Origin: Gemmatirosa kalamazoonensis
GTDB taxonomy: Bacteria > Gemmatimonadota > Gemmatimonadetes > Gemmatimonadales > Gemmatimonadaceae
Length of the DNA stretch: 64,000 bases
Assembly (NCBI RefSeq): GCF_000522985.1
Contig: NZ_CP007128.1
Location: 4,262,220 to 4,326,219 of the forward strand
Direction: 5' to 3'
A program made the translations under genes and the position numbers. Positions 1-8,858 of this stretch are shown piece by piece. Under the pieces are notes generated by a model. That model was not told the origin of the DNA and made no database searches. It worked only from the letters and a program-made list of their open reading frames with translations. Numbering within the stretch: the stretch's first letter is position 1; each line of letters opens with the position of its first letter.

Positions 1-2941
1 CGAAGATGCTCGCGTTACGCGCGATGCGTGGCGGGATCTGGTAGCGGAGCGTCACGTCGCGCAGCCACACCCAGTTGATGTTGCGCTCGATGAACAGCTC
101 CTCGCTCATGCCGGTGTAGTAGCCGGTGTTCACCGCCGGCACGACGACGACGTTGTTCGGCGTCGGGTTCGCCGAGTTCTCCTTGCCGTCACGCAGCACG
201 CCCGGGATGATGCGCGGGGTGAAGCGGTCGAGCGTGCTGGTCGCGAGGCCGCGCGCCGTGAGGAACTGCTCGGTCGCGTTGAAGATGTCGCCGCCGCGGC
301 GGAAATCGACGAGGAAGTCGAGCGACAGCTTGCGGTAGCGGATCGTGTTCGACACGCCGACCGTGTACTTCGGCGTCCGGTCGTAGCCGGCGTCGATGAA
401 GTCGGCCGATCGAATCGGCAGGCCGGACGTCGGATCGATGAGCAGCTGCCCGGCCTTGTTGCGCAGGTAGAACAGCCCCGTGAGCGACTCGGTCGACAGG
501 CCGGGCATGGTGCCCGCGCGCACGTTGCCGTAGAGCCACGTGTCGGAGACGTACGACTCCACGAGGTCGTGCGGCAGCGAGAGCACCTTGCCGTGGTGCT
601 TGTCGAAGTTCACCAGCACGTCCCAGCTAAGGTCCCGCCGCTGGAGTGGCGTGCCGCGCAGCACGAGCTCGAGCCCCTGATTGCGCGTCGTCGCGCCGTT
701 GAGGTTGAACAGGATGAAGCCCGTGCCGTAGCTGCCGCGGATGTTCTGGACGATCTGGTCCGTCGTCTGGCTGCGATAGAACGTCGGCTCGACGGCGAAG
801 CGATCGTTGAAGAACGCCAGCTCGGCGCCGACCTCGTACTCCTTCTTGAACTCCGGCTTGAGGTTCCGGTTCGGGCCCCAGAAGCCGTAGCCGTAGCCAT
901 TGCCGGCCGTGGTCTTGTACTCGAGCGCGGGCGTGTACGCGTACGGCGCCGCGTCACGGCCGGCGTCGGCGTACGCCGCCTTGAGCCGCCCGGTCACGAA
1001 GCGTCGCACCGACGGGAACGCGTCGGAGAACACGAAGCTCGTCGACAGCGACGGGTAGAAGAACGAGTTGTTCGGGCGCGGGATCGTCGACGTCCAGTCG
1101 TTGCGACCCTGCACGTTCACGTACAGGTAGTGATTGAAATCGAACGACGCCTGGCCGAACGCGCCGATGCGGCGGAGCCGCCCGAGCGTCGTCAGGCTGG
1201 CGCGGCTCGACGTATTGTTGATGGAGACGAAGTTCGGATCGAGGAAGTTCGTCCCCGTCAGCGCGACCACGTTCGACTGGTTGTCGTAGATCGCGTTGCC
1301 GAGGATCCCGTTCACCCACAGGTGGTTCGGGAGGATCGGCTGCGCGTTCAGCGTGAAGATCGTCTGCGACGTGAGGTTGCGCGTGACGTCGTTCGCCTGA
1401 TCCAGGATACCGTTGTTGCTGAAGCCGTACGCGCTCTCCGGGTTGCGGAGGATCAGGTTCTGGTTCGTGTAGCTGTCCGACCCCAGCTGCGTCTTGAGGC
1501 TCCCCCACGAGAACGGCGTGAGCGTGAACGTCAGGTTCGCGATCAGGCGGTTGTTCTTCGAGTTGATCTTGTTCTTGGCGACGTTGAAGAACGGGTTGTC
1601 GACCTCGGCCCCCTGCGTCAGCGTCGTGACGCGGCGGCGGGTGCCGGCCGGCGTGAGGTAGTCGGCCGCGTTGTTGTTCACCGGCCACACGAGCAGGCCG
1701 ACGAGCGGGCCGTTGTCGCCCTTGAAGGGCTGATCGTTCGTGGCGTACGAGTAGTTCATCGACAGATCCGCGTCGAGCCACTTCGTCGCTTGCCCGTTCG
1801 ACGCGCCCGTCACGTTCACGCGGTCGTACTTCGAGTTCGGGATCACGCCCTCGGTGCGGACGAGCCCCGACGAGACGCGGTAGTTCAGGCGTCCATCCGC
1901 CGCGCCGCCGCTGAAGTTCAGGTTGTGGTTCTGCGACAGGCCGGTCTGGAAGAAGGCTGCGACGTTGTCGTAGAAGTGCGTGGTGTCGGCGTACGGCGTG
2001 CCGAAGTACTGGAACGTCGAGGTCCCGACGCCGCTCGGGCCGTACACGCGCTGGATGGCCGGCTCGTCGCGGACGTTGGAGACGCGGAAGCTGTTGGAGT
2101 ACTGGAAGCTCTGGGAGCCGGCGCGGCCACGTTTCGTCGTGATGATGATCGCGCCGTTCGACGCGTCGATGCCGTAAAGCGCAGCGGCCTCGGGGCCCTT
2201 CAGCACCGTCACCGACTCGATGTCGTTCGGGTCGATGTCGGCCGCGCGGTTGGTGAAGTCGACGCCGCGGTTGCTGAACGCGGTGTTGGAGTTCGCGTCG
2301 GACGCGAGGACGCCGGTGTTCAGCGTCTTGTTGTCCATCGGCAGCCCGTCGATGACGAACAGCGGCTGGTTGCTGCTGCTGATCGAGCTGATGCCGCGGA
2401 TGGTGATCGACGTCGACGCGCCGGGGATGCCGGAGGAGCTGTTCACCTCGACGCCGGCGACGCGGCCCTGGAGAGCGTTGACGAAGTTGTCGCGCTGCGA
2501 CGTCGCGAGCTGCTCGCCGCCGACGGTCTGCTGCGCGGCGCCGAGCGTGCGGGCGACCGCGGTCTGCCCGAGCGCCGTGACGACGACCTGGTCGAGCGTG
2601 GCGGCCGACTTGTCGACCGCGAAGTCGACGCGCGCGGTCTGGCCGGCCACGACGGTCACCGTGCGGCTGCGCGGCGTGTAGCCGATGCGCCGCACGGTGA
2701 CTTGGCGCGTGCCCGCGGGCACGTTGAGGATCGTAAAATCGCCCGTCGCGTTCGTGAGCGCGCCGAGCTGGGTGCCTGCGATCGACACCTGGGCATCGGA
2801 CACGGCCGCCTGCGCCGCGGACTCCGTGACGCGACCGCGGATGGTCCCGGTGGATTGTGCGAGCACCGAGCGGGGCGCCAGGATGGCGAGCGCCAGGGGG
2901 CAGAACAACAGCCCGGCCGCTCGCGCGAACTTAGGCGTCAT
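1..2941 (-). CDS. SusC/RagA-family TonB-linked outer membrane receptor (3' end beyond window)
   Basis: Outer-membrane TonB-dependent transporter of the SusC/RagA type, which imports oligomers such as glycans or peptides with a SusD-like lipoprotein. About 980 residues are visible, and the frame stays open to the window edge. The ATG at 2941 has GGAGAG just upstream. A signal peptide ending near residue 30 (VLAQ) is followed by a carboxypeptidase-regulatory-like domain (about 32-110), then the plug with the SusC signatures GRVAGVEV, ITIRGISS, PLFVIDGLPM and SVTVLKGPEAAALYG. The rest is beta-barrel. The last visible residues (VTLRYQIPP) resemble the final strands of SusC proteins, so little is missing. 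A SusD partner would lie to the left, outside the window; none is seen here. The substrate cannot be told from the sequence. Confidence 0.93.
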   Translation of the reverse strand, partial: MTPKFARAAGLLFCPLALAILAPRSVLAQSTGTIRGRVTESAAQAAVSDAQVSIAGTQLGALTNATGDFTILNVPAGTRQVTVRRIGYTPRSRTVTVVAGQTARVDFAVDKSAATLDQVVVTALGQTAVARTLGAAQQTVGGEQLATSQRDNFVNALQGRVAGVEVNSSSGIPGASTSITIRGISSISSSNQPLFVIDGLPMDNKTLNTGVLASDANSNTAFSNRGVDFTNRAADIDPNDIESVTVLKGPEAAALYGIDASNGAIIITTKRGRAGSQSFQYSNSFRVSNVRDEPAIQRVYGPSGVGTSTFQYFGTPYADTTHFYDNVAAFFQTGLSQNHNLNFSGGAADGRLNYRVSSGLVRTEGVIPNSKYDRVNVTGASNGQATKWLDADLSMNYSYATNDQPFKGDNGPLVGLLVWPVNNNAADYLTPAGTRRRVTTLTQGAEVDNPFFNVAKNKINSKNNRLIANLTFTLTPFSWGSLKTQLGSDSYTNQNLILRNPESAYGFSNNGILDQANDVTRNLTSQTIFTLNAQPILPNHLWVNGILGNAIYDNQSNVVALTGTNFLDPNFVSINNTSSRASLTTLGRLRRIGAFGQASFDFNHYLYVNVQGRNDWTSTIPRPNNSFFYPSLSTSFVFSDAFPSVRRFVTGRLKAAYADAGRDAAPYAYTPALEYKTTAGNGYGYGFWGPNRNLKPEFKKEYEVGAELAFFNDRFAVEPTFYRSQTTDQIVQNIRGSYGTGFILFNLNGATTRNQGLELVLRGTPLQRRDLSWDVLVNFDKHHGKVLSLPHDLVESYVSDTWLYGNVRAGTMPGLSTESLTGLFYLRNKAGQLLIDPTSGLPIRSADFIDAGYDRTPKYTVGVSNTIRYRKLSLDFLVDFRRGGDIFNATEQFLTARGLATSTLDRFTPRIIPGVLRDGKENSANPTPNNVVVVPAVNTGYYTGMSEELFIERNINWVWLRDVTLRYQIPPRIARNASIF

Positions 2942-3113
2942 TGCTCTCTCCAGAGAGGGTGAGCGGAGACCGCCGCGCGGAGCGGCGGGTCGGAACGAGC
3001 TACGCGCGCCCAGGCAGAGAGAGCCCCGGGCGCGATCGAGCGGCAAACCTATTGATTCGTGCGACGATGGTGCAAACCGCGGCGATGTCGTAGCGGCACC
3101 GCGACCCCGCAAC

Positions 3114-5345
3114 CTAGCGAAAGCGCATGCCGTTGGGCGCCACCGCGCCGGAGCGCGGCACGAAGCCGGTCTCCTTCTTCGGCCGCGGCGCGGCGGCGGC
3201 AGCGGCCTGCCGCTTCATGGTCAGCGCGATGCGGCTTCGCGCGAGATCCACCGACACGACGGTGACCGCCACCTTCTGTCCGACCCGCACAACCCGATTC
3301 GGGTCACTGACATATTGGTCGGCGAGCTGCGAGACGTGCACGAGACCATCCTGGTGCACGCCGACGTCGACGAACGCGCCGAACGCGACGACGTTCGTCA
3401 CCACGCCCTCGAGCCGCATGCCCGGGACGAGGTCCTTCGGCTCGCGCACGTCGTCGCGGAACGCGGGGAGCTCGAACGCGTCGCGCGGATCGCGTCCCGG
3501 CTTCTTCAGCTCCGACAGAATGTCGCGCAGCGTCGGCAGCCCAACCTCGTCGCTGAGATACCGCGTGGGCTCGATGCGATCCACGAGCGCGTCGTTCCCA
3601 ACGAGGTCCCCGAGCGGCGTGCCGAGGTCCGCGGCCATCCGCTCGACGAGCGCGTACCGCTCCGGGTGCACCGCCGACGCGTCGAGCGGGTGCGCGCCAC
3701 CGCGCACGCGCAGGAAGCCGGCCGACTGCTCGAACGCCTTCGCGCCGAGCCGCGGCACGTCGGCCAGCTCGCGCCGCGACCGGAAGCCTCCGCGCTCGTC
3801 GCGCGTCCTCACGACATTCTGCGCGAGCGTGGGCCCGATGCCGGCGACGTACGAGAGCAGGGCGGGCGACGCCGTGTTCACCTCGACGCCGACGCGGTTC
3901 ACGCAGCTCTCGACGATCTCGTCGAGCCGCTTCTTGAGCTGCGTCTGATTGACGTCGTGCTGGTACTGACCGACGCCGATGGACTTCGGGTCGATCTTCA
4001 CGAGCTCCGCGAGCGGATCCTGCAGCCGGCGCGCGATGGACACGGCGCCGCGCAGCGACACGTCCAGGTCGGGCAGCTCGTCGCGCGCGACGTCGCAGGC
4101 GGAGTAGACCGACGCGCCGCTCTCGTTCACGACGACGACGCGCGGCGGGGTGACATCGCCCGTTAGGCCGGCGAGGACCTCGCGCGCGAGCTTCTCCGTC
4201 TCGCGCGACGCGGTGCCGTTGCCGATCGCGATGAGCTCCGGGCGGTGCCGCGCCACGGCGCGCGCGAGCTGCTCGGCGAACCGATCCGGCTGATGGAGGT
4301 ACCAGGCGTCGGTGTCGATCACGGCGCCGGTGCGCGACAGGACGGCGACCTTCACGCCGGTGCGGAAGCCGGGATCGAGGCCAATCACGACGCGCTCGCC
4401 GGCGGGCGCGGCGAGCAGCAGCTCCTCGAGGTTGCGGCCGAAGATCCGGATCGCCTCCTCGTCGGCGCGCGCCTTCAGCTCCAGACGCAGCTCCACCGTG
4501 ATGGACGGCGCGAGCAGGCGCTTGTACGCGTCCTGCGCGACCAGCTCGAGCTGCTTCGACGCGCGGCGGTCGCCGACGACGTGGCGGCGCATGGCGCCCA
4601 TGACGTCGTCCACCGGCGCGTCGATCTGCCACGTCAGGAACCCTTCCTCCTCGCCGCGCCGGATGGCGAGCACGCGGTGCGACGGCAGGTCGCCGAGCTT
4701 CTGGGAGAAGTCGTAGTAGTCCTGGAATTTCGACACCTCCTCGCCCTTCCCCGCGACCACCGCGCAGCGCACGACGCCGCGGGCGCGCGTGAGCTCGCGC
4801 ACGGTGCCGCGCAGCGTCGCGTCCTCCGCGGCGCGCTCGGCGAGGATGTCGCGCGCACCCTGCAGCGCGTCGCTCGCGGCGGGGACCTCCTTGGCGGCGT
4901 CGACGAACGTCGCGGCCTCGCGCTCGGCGGTCGCGTCGTCGACGTCGCCGCTCCACAGCCGGTCGGCGAGCGGCTCGAGGCCGCGCTCGCGGGCGATCAT
5001 GGCGCGCGTCCGCCGCTTCGGCTTGAACGGGAGGTACAGGTCCTCGAGCGCCTGCTTCGTGTCGACGGCGTCGATGCGCGCGCGCAGGTCGTCGGTGAGC
5101 TTGCCCTGCTCCTCGATGGACTTCAGCACGGCCGCGCGGCGCGCCTCGAGCTCCTCGAGGTACTCGGCGCGATCGCGCACGTCGCGCAGCTGCACCTCGT
5201 CGAGGCCACCGGTGGCCTCCTTGCGGTAGCGCGCGATGAACGGGAGCGTGTTGCCCTCGGCGAACAGCGCGAGGGCCGCGGCGACGGGGCGCGCGTTGAG
5301 CGAGAGCTCGCGCGCGATCTGATCGACCAGGCGGAGGGACGTCAT
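3114..5345 (-). CDS. tex: Tex, S1-domain RNA-binding transcription accessory protein
   Basis: Tex-family cytoplasmic nucleic-acid-binding protein. It is linked to transcription and RNA handling, and to stress or virulence regulation in other bacteria. The product is 743 residues, slightly short of the usual 770-790. The N-terminal Tex region ends near residue 190 and is followed by a YqgF/RNase H-like domain (VVIGLDPGFRTGVKVAVL). Tandem helix-hairpin-helix segments come next (LSYVAGIGPTLAQNVV, ADVPRLGAKAFEQSAGFLR). A C-terminal S1 domain (LEGVVTNVVAFGAFVDVGV ... DGLVHVSQLAD) precedes a basic, Ala-rich tail. The ATG at 5345 (MTSLRLVDQIA) was preferred over a longer in-frame start because the family begins there. 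It is transcribed alone; the strong hairpin at 5442-5519 lies just upstream. Confidence 0.95.
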   Translation of the reverse strand: MTSLRLVDQIARELSLNARPVAAALALFAEGNTLPFIARYRKEATGGLDEVQLRDVRDRAEYLEELEARRAAVLKSIEEQGKLTDDLRARIDAVDTKQALEDLYLPFKPKRRTRAMIARERGLEPLADRLWSGDVDDATAEREAATFVDAAKEVPAASDALQGARDILAERAAEDATLRGTVRELTRARGVVRCAVVAGKGEEVSKFQDYYDFSQKLGDLPSHRVLAIRRGEEEGFLTWQIDAPVDDVMGAMRRHVVGDRRASKQLELVAQDAYKRLLAPSITVELRLELKARADEEAIRIFGRNLEELLLAAPAGERVVIGLDPGFRTGVKVAVLSRTGAVIDTDAWYLHQPDRFAEQLARAVARHRPELIAIGNGTASRETEKLAREVLAGLTGDVTPPRVVVVNESGASVYSACDVARDELPDLDVSLRGAVSIARRLQDPLAELVKIDPKSIGVGQYQHDVNQTQLKKRLDEIVESCVNRVGVEVNTASPALLSYVAGIGPTLAQNVVRTRDERGGFRSRRELADVPRLGAKAFEQSAGFLRVRGGAHPLDASAVHPERYALVERMAADLGTPLGDLVGNDALVDRIEPTRYLSDEVGLPTLRDILSELKKPGRDPRDAFELPAFRDDVREPKDLVPGMRLEGVVTNVVAFGAFVDVGVHQDGLVHVSQLADQYVSDPNRVVRVGQKVAVTVVSVDLARSRIALTMKRQAAAAAAPRPKKETGFVPRSGAVAPNGMRFR

Positions 5346-5441
5346 CGGTGCGGCGGGTAACGGGGGACCACAAGGTCGCCCGCCGAGCGGCTCCCGACAA
5401 CGGCTTGCGTGTGACGTCGCCACGCGATAAGCCGGTATTCT

Positions 5442-5519
5442 CACGCGGAGACGCGGAGAACGCGGAGACCACCAAGTGCGAAGCCGTGGTGGTCTCCGCG
5501 TTCTCCGCGTCTCCGCGTG
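5442..5519. repeat. Perfect 33-nt inverted repeat with tandem-repeat arms
   Basis: Arms 5442-5474 and 5487-5519 are exact reverse complements separated by 12 bases. Each arm is built from near-identical ACGCGGAGA units. It starts 8 bases beyond the stop codon of the cupin gene and so would form a hairpin in that gene's 3' end. There is no T-tract. It belongs to the family of 3'-end hairpins described in the findings. Confidence 0.9.
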
Positions 5520-5526
5520 GGCCGGA

Positions 5527-5868
5527 CTAGCTCTCGTCCCTCGCGTGCGCGTGCGCCGGAGGCGACGTGGCCTCGACGGCGGAGAACGTCTCGAGAATGC
5601 GGTAGGTGTGGCTGGCGCCTTGCGGCACCACCCAGGAGTCGCCCGGCTCCAGGCGCACCATCTGGCCCTCGAGGTGGAGCTCGGCGCGGCCGCTCAGCAC
5701 GTAGCCGACCGTCTCGTAGTCGCGGCTCGTCGGCGGCTTCGGCTCGGCCGGCGCCTCGTTCTCCCACAGCCGCATCGCGACGCGCTTGCCGGACGCGAGG
5801 TACCGCTGCCCCATCGCGCCGACCGGCGACTCGCGCGAATCGATCTTCGTGACCGTCGTGTCAGCCAT
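5527..5868 (-). CDS. Small cupin-domain protein
   Basis: Single-domain cupin of 113 residues. The two cupin motifs are recognisable around residues 50-85 (YVLSGRAELHLEGQMVRLEPGDSWVVPQGASHTYRI). The first is degenerate in metal ligands, while the second keeps the H of GASHTY. The ATG at 5868 follows GGAGGAAG, a strong ribosome-binding site. Small cupins of this type bind metabolites or metals, and the substrate here is unknown. It ends directly before the 5442-5519 hairpin. Its neighbours tex and infA are housekeeping genes and give no functional hint. Confidence 0.85.
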   Translation of the reverse strand: MADTTVTKIDSRESPVGAMGQRYLASGKRVAMRLWENEAPAEPKPPTSRDYETVGYVLSGRAELHLEGQMVRLEPGDSWVVPQGASHTYRILETFSAVEATSPPAHAHARDES

Positions 5869-5919
5869 CCCTTCCTCCGGATCCGTGTGACCCGGAGGCG
5901 TACAGGGATCGTGCCGCGG

Positions 5920-6141
5920 TCAGCTCTTGTGGCGGAAGGTGATGCGCCCGCGGGTCAGGTCGTACGGCGACACCTCGAGCGTGACGCGGTCGCCCTGAAG
6001 GACGCGGATACGAAACCGGCGCATGTTGCCGGCGAGCGTCGAGAGCACCTCGTGACCGCCCTTCGTGACGACCCGGAACGTGGCGTTCGGGAGCACCTCG
6101 GTCACGGTGCCTTCGAGCTCGATCGCGTCTTGCTTCGCCAT
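5920..6141 (-). CDS. infA: Translation initiation factor IF-1
   Basis: IF-1 occupies the ribosomal A site on the 30S subunit and helps IF-2 and IF-3 select the initiator tRNA. The 73-residue product is the usual length, with a single S1-like OB fold. It carries the family sequence [18 protein letters not shown], the conserved [16 protein letters not shown] stretch and the ending [13 protein letters not shown]. The start MAKQDAIE (ATG at 6141) was chosen over an upstream in-frame start because IF-1 proteins begin there. It stands alone rather than inside a ribosomal-protein operon. A possible -10 (TATCTT) lies at 6203-6208 on the minus strand. Confidence 0.97.
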   Translation of the reverse strand: MAKQDAIELEGTVTEVLPNATFRVVTKGGHEVLSTLAGNMRRFRIRVLQGDRVTLEVSPYDLTRGRITFRHKS

Positions 6142-6346
6142 ACGGTGGGAGAACTGGATACAGGTCGGTGGCGTGCGGCGGGCCACCCCGTCGCAGCAAC
6201 GCAAGATAGCCGCGCCGGTCCGGCCGCGCACGGTTCGCCGAGCCGGGCGGCTCGCCAGACGTTGCGGACCCGGGCGACCGCCGCCCCGTCACCGGGCAGG
6301 CGTGACGCGCGACACGCGGCGGAGCGTGGTTAACCTTCCCGACGCC

Positions 6347-6739
6347 ATGGATCCCGCCCCTGCCCCGACCGCGCCGTACGGCCCGAACACGCCGGCCATC
6401 CGCCGCTTCCTCCAGCGCTTCGCCGCCCTCGGCGAGGCCGAGTGGGACGCGGCGGCGGCGACGTTCGCGACGCTGGAGCCGACGCGCCGCTTCGCGGCCG
6501 CCGACCGCGCGCTCGCCGACGTAGTGGAGCGGCTCGACCGCACCCGCGAGCGCGACGCGGTCGTCGGACCGATCCTGCAGATCACGCGGCCGCGCGGCGC
6601 CTCCGGCGAGCCGCACCCGGTGGCGGCAGCGGCGCTCGCCGCGGCGCTCGGGCTGCTCGTGCGCGACGCGCTGCCGGAGCCCGATTTCGCGACGCTCTAC
6701 GCGCCGTTCGCGTCGCTGATCTGGGTCGACGCGCTCTGA
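6347..6739 (+). CDS. Hypothetical protein, Ala-rich, 130 residues
   Basis: I do not recognise this gene. It would encode a 130-residue Ala/Arg-rich helical protein (AIRRFLQRFAALGEAEWDA ... LPEPDFATLYAPFASLIWVDAL) with no signal peptide or membrane segment. Codon use matches the neighbours. An ATG at 6347 follows an AT-containing stretch (GGTTAACC). The frame is open upstream, but that part overlaps infA and its promoter antisense, so the internal ATG is preferred. It ends seven bases before a long inverted repeat shared with apaG. Confidence 0.6.
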   Translation: MDPAPAPTAPYGPNTPAIRRFLQRFAALGEAEWDAAAATFATLEPTRRFAAADRALADVVERLDRTRERDAVVGPILQITRPRGASGEPHPVAAAALAAALGLLVRDALPEPDFATLYAPFASLIWVDAL

Positions 6740-6745
6740 CGACAT

Positions 6746-6828
6746 CGAACCGCAGAGGACGCGGAGGACGCGGAGAAAACCAGTCTCAGTGGTTCTCCTC
6801 CGCGGCCCTCTGCGTCCGCTGCGGTTCG
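6746..6828. terminator. Long imperfect hairpin between convergent genes
   Basis: Arms at about 6746-6782 and 6790-6828 are complementary with a few mismatches and are built from GAGGACGCG-like units. It fills the gap between the 3' ends of the unknown gene (6739) and apaG (6854), so it is probably a bidirectional terminator without a T-tract. A related sequence, CCGCAGAGGAC ... CTCTGCGG, recurs at 31927-31978. Confidence 0.7.
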
Positions 6829-6853
6829 ATCCGACCAGGCCCCGAGCATCCAT

Positions 6854-7261
6854 TCAATCGTCGCGCGCCTTCGCGTCGAGTGTGAAGCGTGGGATCTGTG
6901 CCTCGAAGCGCGAGCCATCGGGGCGCACGAAGCGGTACTGGCCCTCCATGTGGCCGTGCGGCGACTTCAGCACGCAGAAGCTGCGGTACTCGTGGATGCG
7001 GCCAGGGGCGATCACGGGCTGCTCGCCGACGACGCCGTCGCCCTCGACCTCGGTGTCCTCGCCGATCGCGTCGTGGATCAGCCAGCGGCGGCTCATGAGC
7101 TGCGCGGTGCGCCCGCTCACGTTCTCGACGCGCACGTGATACACGAACACGTACTGCCGCTCGGCGGGCCGCGACTGCTCGCGCAGGTACGCCGGCCGCA
7201 CCGTGATCCGGATGCCGTCCGTCTCGCGGTAGAAGAACGGGCGCTTCGGCACGACGCTCAA
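6854..7261 (-). CDS. apaG: ApaG domain protein
   Basis: ApaG proteins are small fibronectin-III-like beta-sandwich proteins, often annotated as Co2+/Mg2+ efflux-associated; their biochemical role is poorly defined. The typical sequence is present: IRITVRPAYLREQSRPAERQYVFVYHVRVENVS, RRWLIHD, EGDGVVGEQPVIAPG, and FCVLKSPHGHMEGQYRFV. Length is 135 residues. No ATG is available. A TTG at 7261 overlaps the stop of the upstream gene (TTGA), and a GTG at 7252 is the alternative. The overlap pattern seen elsewhere in this genome favours TTG. It is the last gene of the codirectional group that begins at the aminotransferase. Confidence 0.9.
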   Translation of the reverse strand: MSVVPKRPFFYRETDGIRITVRPAYLREQSRPAERQYVFVYHVRVENVSGRTAQLMSRRWLIHDAIGEDTEVEGDGVVGEQPVIAPGRIHEYRSFCVLKSPHGHMEGQYRFVRPDGSRFEAQIPRFTLDAKARDD

Positions 7262-8823
7262 CGCACCGCGCTCACGGTGGAGGCGAGCGTCACCGCCGAC
7301 GCCGGGCTCTCGCGCCCGGCGCGGTCGACGGCGCTGACGCGCACCTCGTCGGGCGCGCCGCGCGTGGCGGGCGGACGGACCGCGATGCGGCGCTCGTCGC
7401 CGGACACGATGTCCGTGGTCCACGCGGCGCCGTAGCGCGCCCGCACGAGCCAGAGCCGCACCGGCTCGCGGTCGCCCGGCGCCACGTCGAGCGCGACCGC
7501 GGACCCGGCACGCCGCAGCACGACGCGCGGAACGGCCGGCGTGCGTCCGGGGAGCCACGGCGACGCCGGCACGAGCGCCGGCTCCGCATACGCGCCGTTG
7601 GACAGCGTGTCCGTCACGCCCCCCTGGTTGCTCATGAGCGCCTTCATGCTGAACCACACGTTGCCCCCCGCGCCGCGCTGCGCGCGCGTGAGGCGGATCT
7701 GCGAGTCGATCTCCGCCGCGGACCAACCGTTAGGCCCGTCGCCGACGCGCGACAGGTAGTTGCCGGGCCACAGGTGCCGGCCGAGCGTGTCGGCCTGCAC
7801 CCACCACGCGAGCAGCGCGGGATAGCTCTGCTGCGGGGCGGCGATCTTCCAGTACAGCTGCGGCGTGAAGTAGTCGGCCCAGCCGGCCTGCAGCCACTTC
7901 CTGGAATCCGCGTAGAGCTGCGTGTACGCGTCGAAGCAGCAGACGCCCGCGGGGTTGCCGGGACGCCAGATGCCGAACGGGCTGATGCCGACCTTCACCC
8001 ACGGCTTCTCGCGCTTCACCGTCTCGTACATCTCGTGCACGAACCGGTCGACGTTGTCGCGCCGCCAGTCGTCGCGCGCGAGCGTGCCGCCGCGCGCGCG
8101 GTACGCCGCGTAGCTCGCGCTGTCGGGGAACTCCATCCGCTTCCCCGCGGCGTCGTTCTCGGGATACGGGTAGAAGTAGTCGTCGATATGTACGCCGTCG
8201 ACGTCGTAGCGATGCACGACGTCGCGGATGACGCGCAGCGACCACTGCATCGTCTCCGGCTCGCCGGGATCCATCCACTGCATCTTCGCGTACTGCCGCA
8301 CGATCTCCGGCTTCACGCGACTGACGTGGTTCGCCGCCGGCGGCCCCTTCGCGCCGGTCTGCCGCGCGCGGTACGGGTTGAACCACGCATGCAGCTCGAG
8401 CCCGCGCCTGTGCGCCTCGGTGACCGCGAACGCGAGCGGATCCCAGAACGGATCGGGCGCGCGTCCCATCTCCCCCGTGAGGTACTCCGACCACGGCTCG
8501 AGCGGCGACGCGTAGAGCGCGTCGGTGGCGGGGCGCACCTGCAGCACGACGGCGTTGAGGCGCACGGCCTTCGCCCTGTCGAGGATGGCGAGCAGCTCCG
8601 ACTGCTGATCCGCCGTCGAGAGGCCCGCGCGCGACGGCCAGTCGATGTTGCCGACGGTGGCGACCCACACGCCGCGGAACTCGCGCGCGACGGGCGGCGG
8701 CGCGGTGGACGCCGGTGTCGGGGGCGGCGCCGGACGAGCGGCGGGGCGGCAGGCCGCGAGCAGCGCGACCGCGAGAGTGAAGCAGATTCCTCGCTTCGCT
8801 CGGAATGGGGACGTCGACGACAT
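7258..8823 (-). CDS. Glycosyl-hydrolase-like 10 (GHL10/DUF187) lipoprotein
   Basis: Secreted lipoprotein of 521 residues. An N-terminal lipobox (LLAAC, residues about 21-25) predicts lipid anchoring. The mature part opens with REFRGVWVATVGNIDWPS, the signature start of the GHL10 family (YngK-like, TIM-barrel). The family's GVHIDDYFYPYP, WVKVGISPFGIW and DYFTPQLYW follow, and a C-terminal fibronectin-like stretch (about 440-521) closes it. GHL10 members are proposed to cleave glycans, possibly cell-wall or biofilm polysaccharide, but few have been tested. The Asp pair of HIDDYF is likely catalytic. It is followed with a 4-bp overlap by apaG. Confidence 0.9.
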   Translation of the reverse strand: MSSTSPFRAKRGICFTLAVALLAACRPAARPAPPPTPASTAPPPVAREFRGVWVATVGNIDWPSRAGLSTADQQSELLAILDRAKAVRLNAVVLQVRPATDALYASPLEPWSEYLTGEMGRAPDPFWDPLAFAVTEAHRRGLELHAWFNPYRARQTGAKGPPAANHVSRVKPEIVRQYAKMQWMDPGEPETMQWSLRVIRDVVHRYDVDGVHIDDYFYPYPENDAAGKRMEFPDSASYAAYRARGGTLARDDWRRDNVDRFVHEMYETVKREKPWVKVGISPFGIWRPGNPAGVCCFDAYTQLYADSRKWLQAGWADYFTPQLYWKIAAPQQSYPALLAWWVQADTLGRHLWPGNYLSRVGDGPNGWSAAEIDSQIRLTRAQRGAGGNVWFSMKALMSNQGGVTDTLSNGAYAEPALVPASPWLPGRTPAVPRVVLRRAGSAVALDVAPGDREPVRLWLVRARYGAAWTTDIVSGDERRIAVRPPATRGAPDEVRVSAVDRAGRESPASAVTLASTVSAVR

Positions 8824-8858
8824 GCCGCCGAAGATAATGCCCTGCCCCGCCGCACGGG

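Noticed and set aside
569-2962. 797-codon plus-strand open frame
   Set aside because: It is the antisense shadow of the SusC receptor: Arg/Val/Ala-rich with no domain, typical of frames opposite high-GC genes.
3304-5475. 723-codon minus-strand frame overlapping tex
   Set aside because: Alternative frame of the same strand, Arg-rich and without motifs; tex explains the region.
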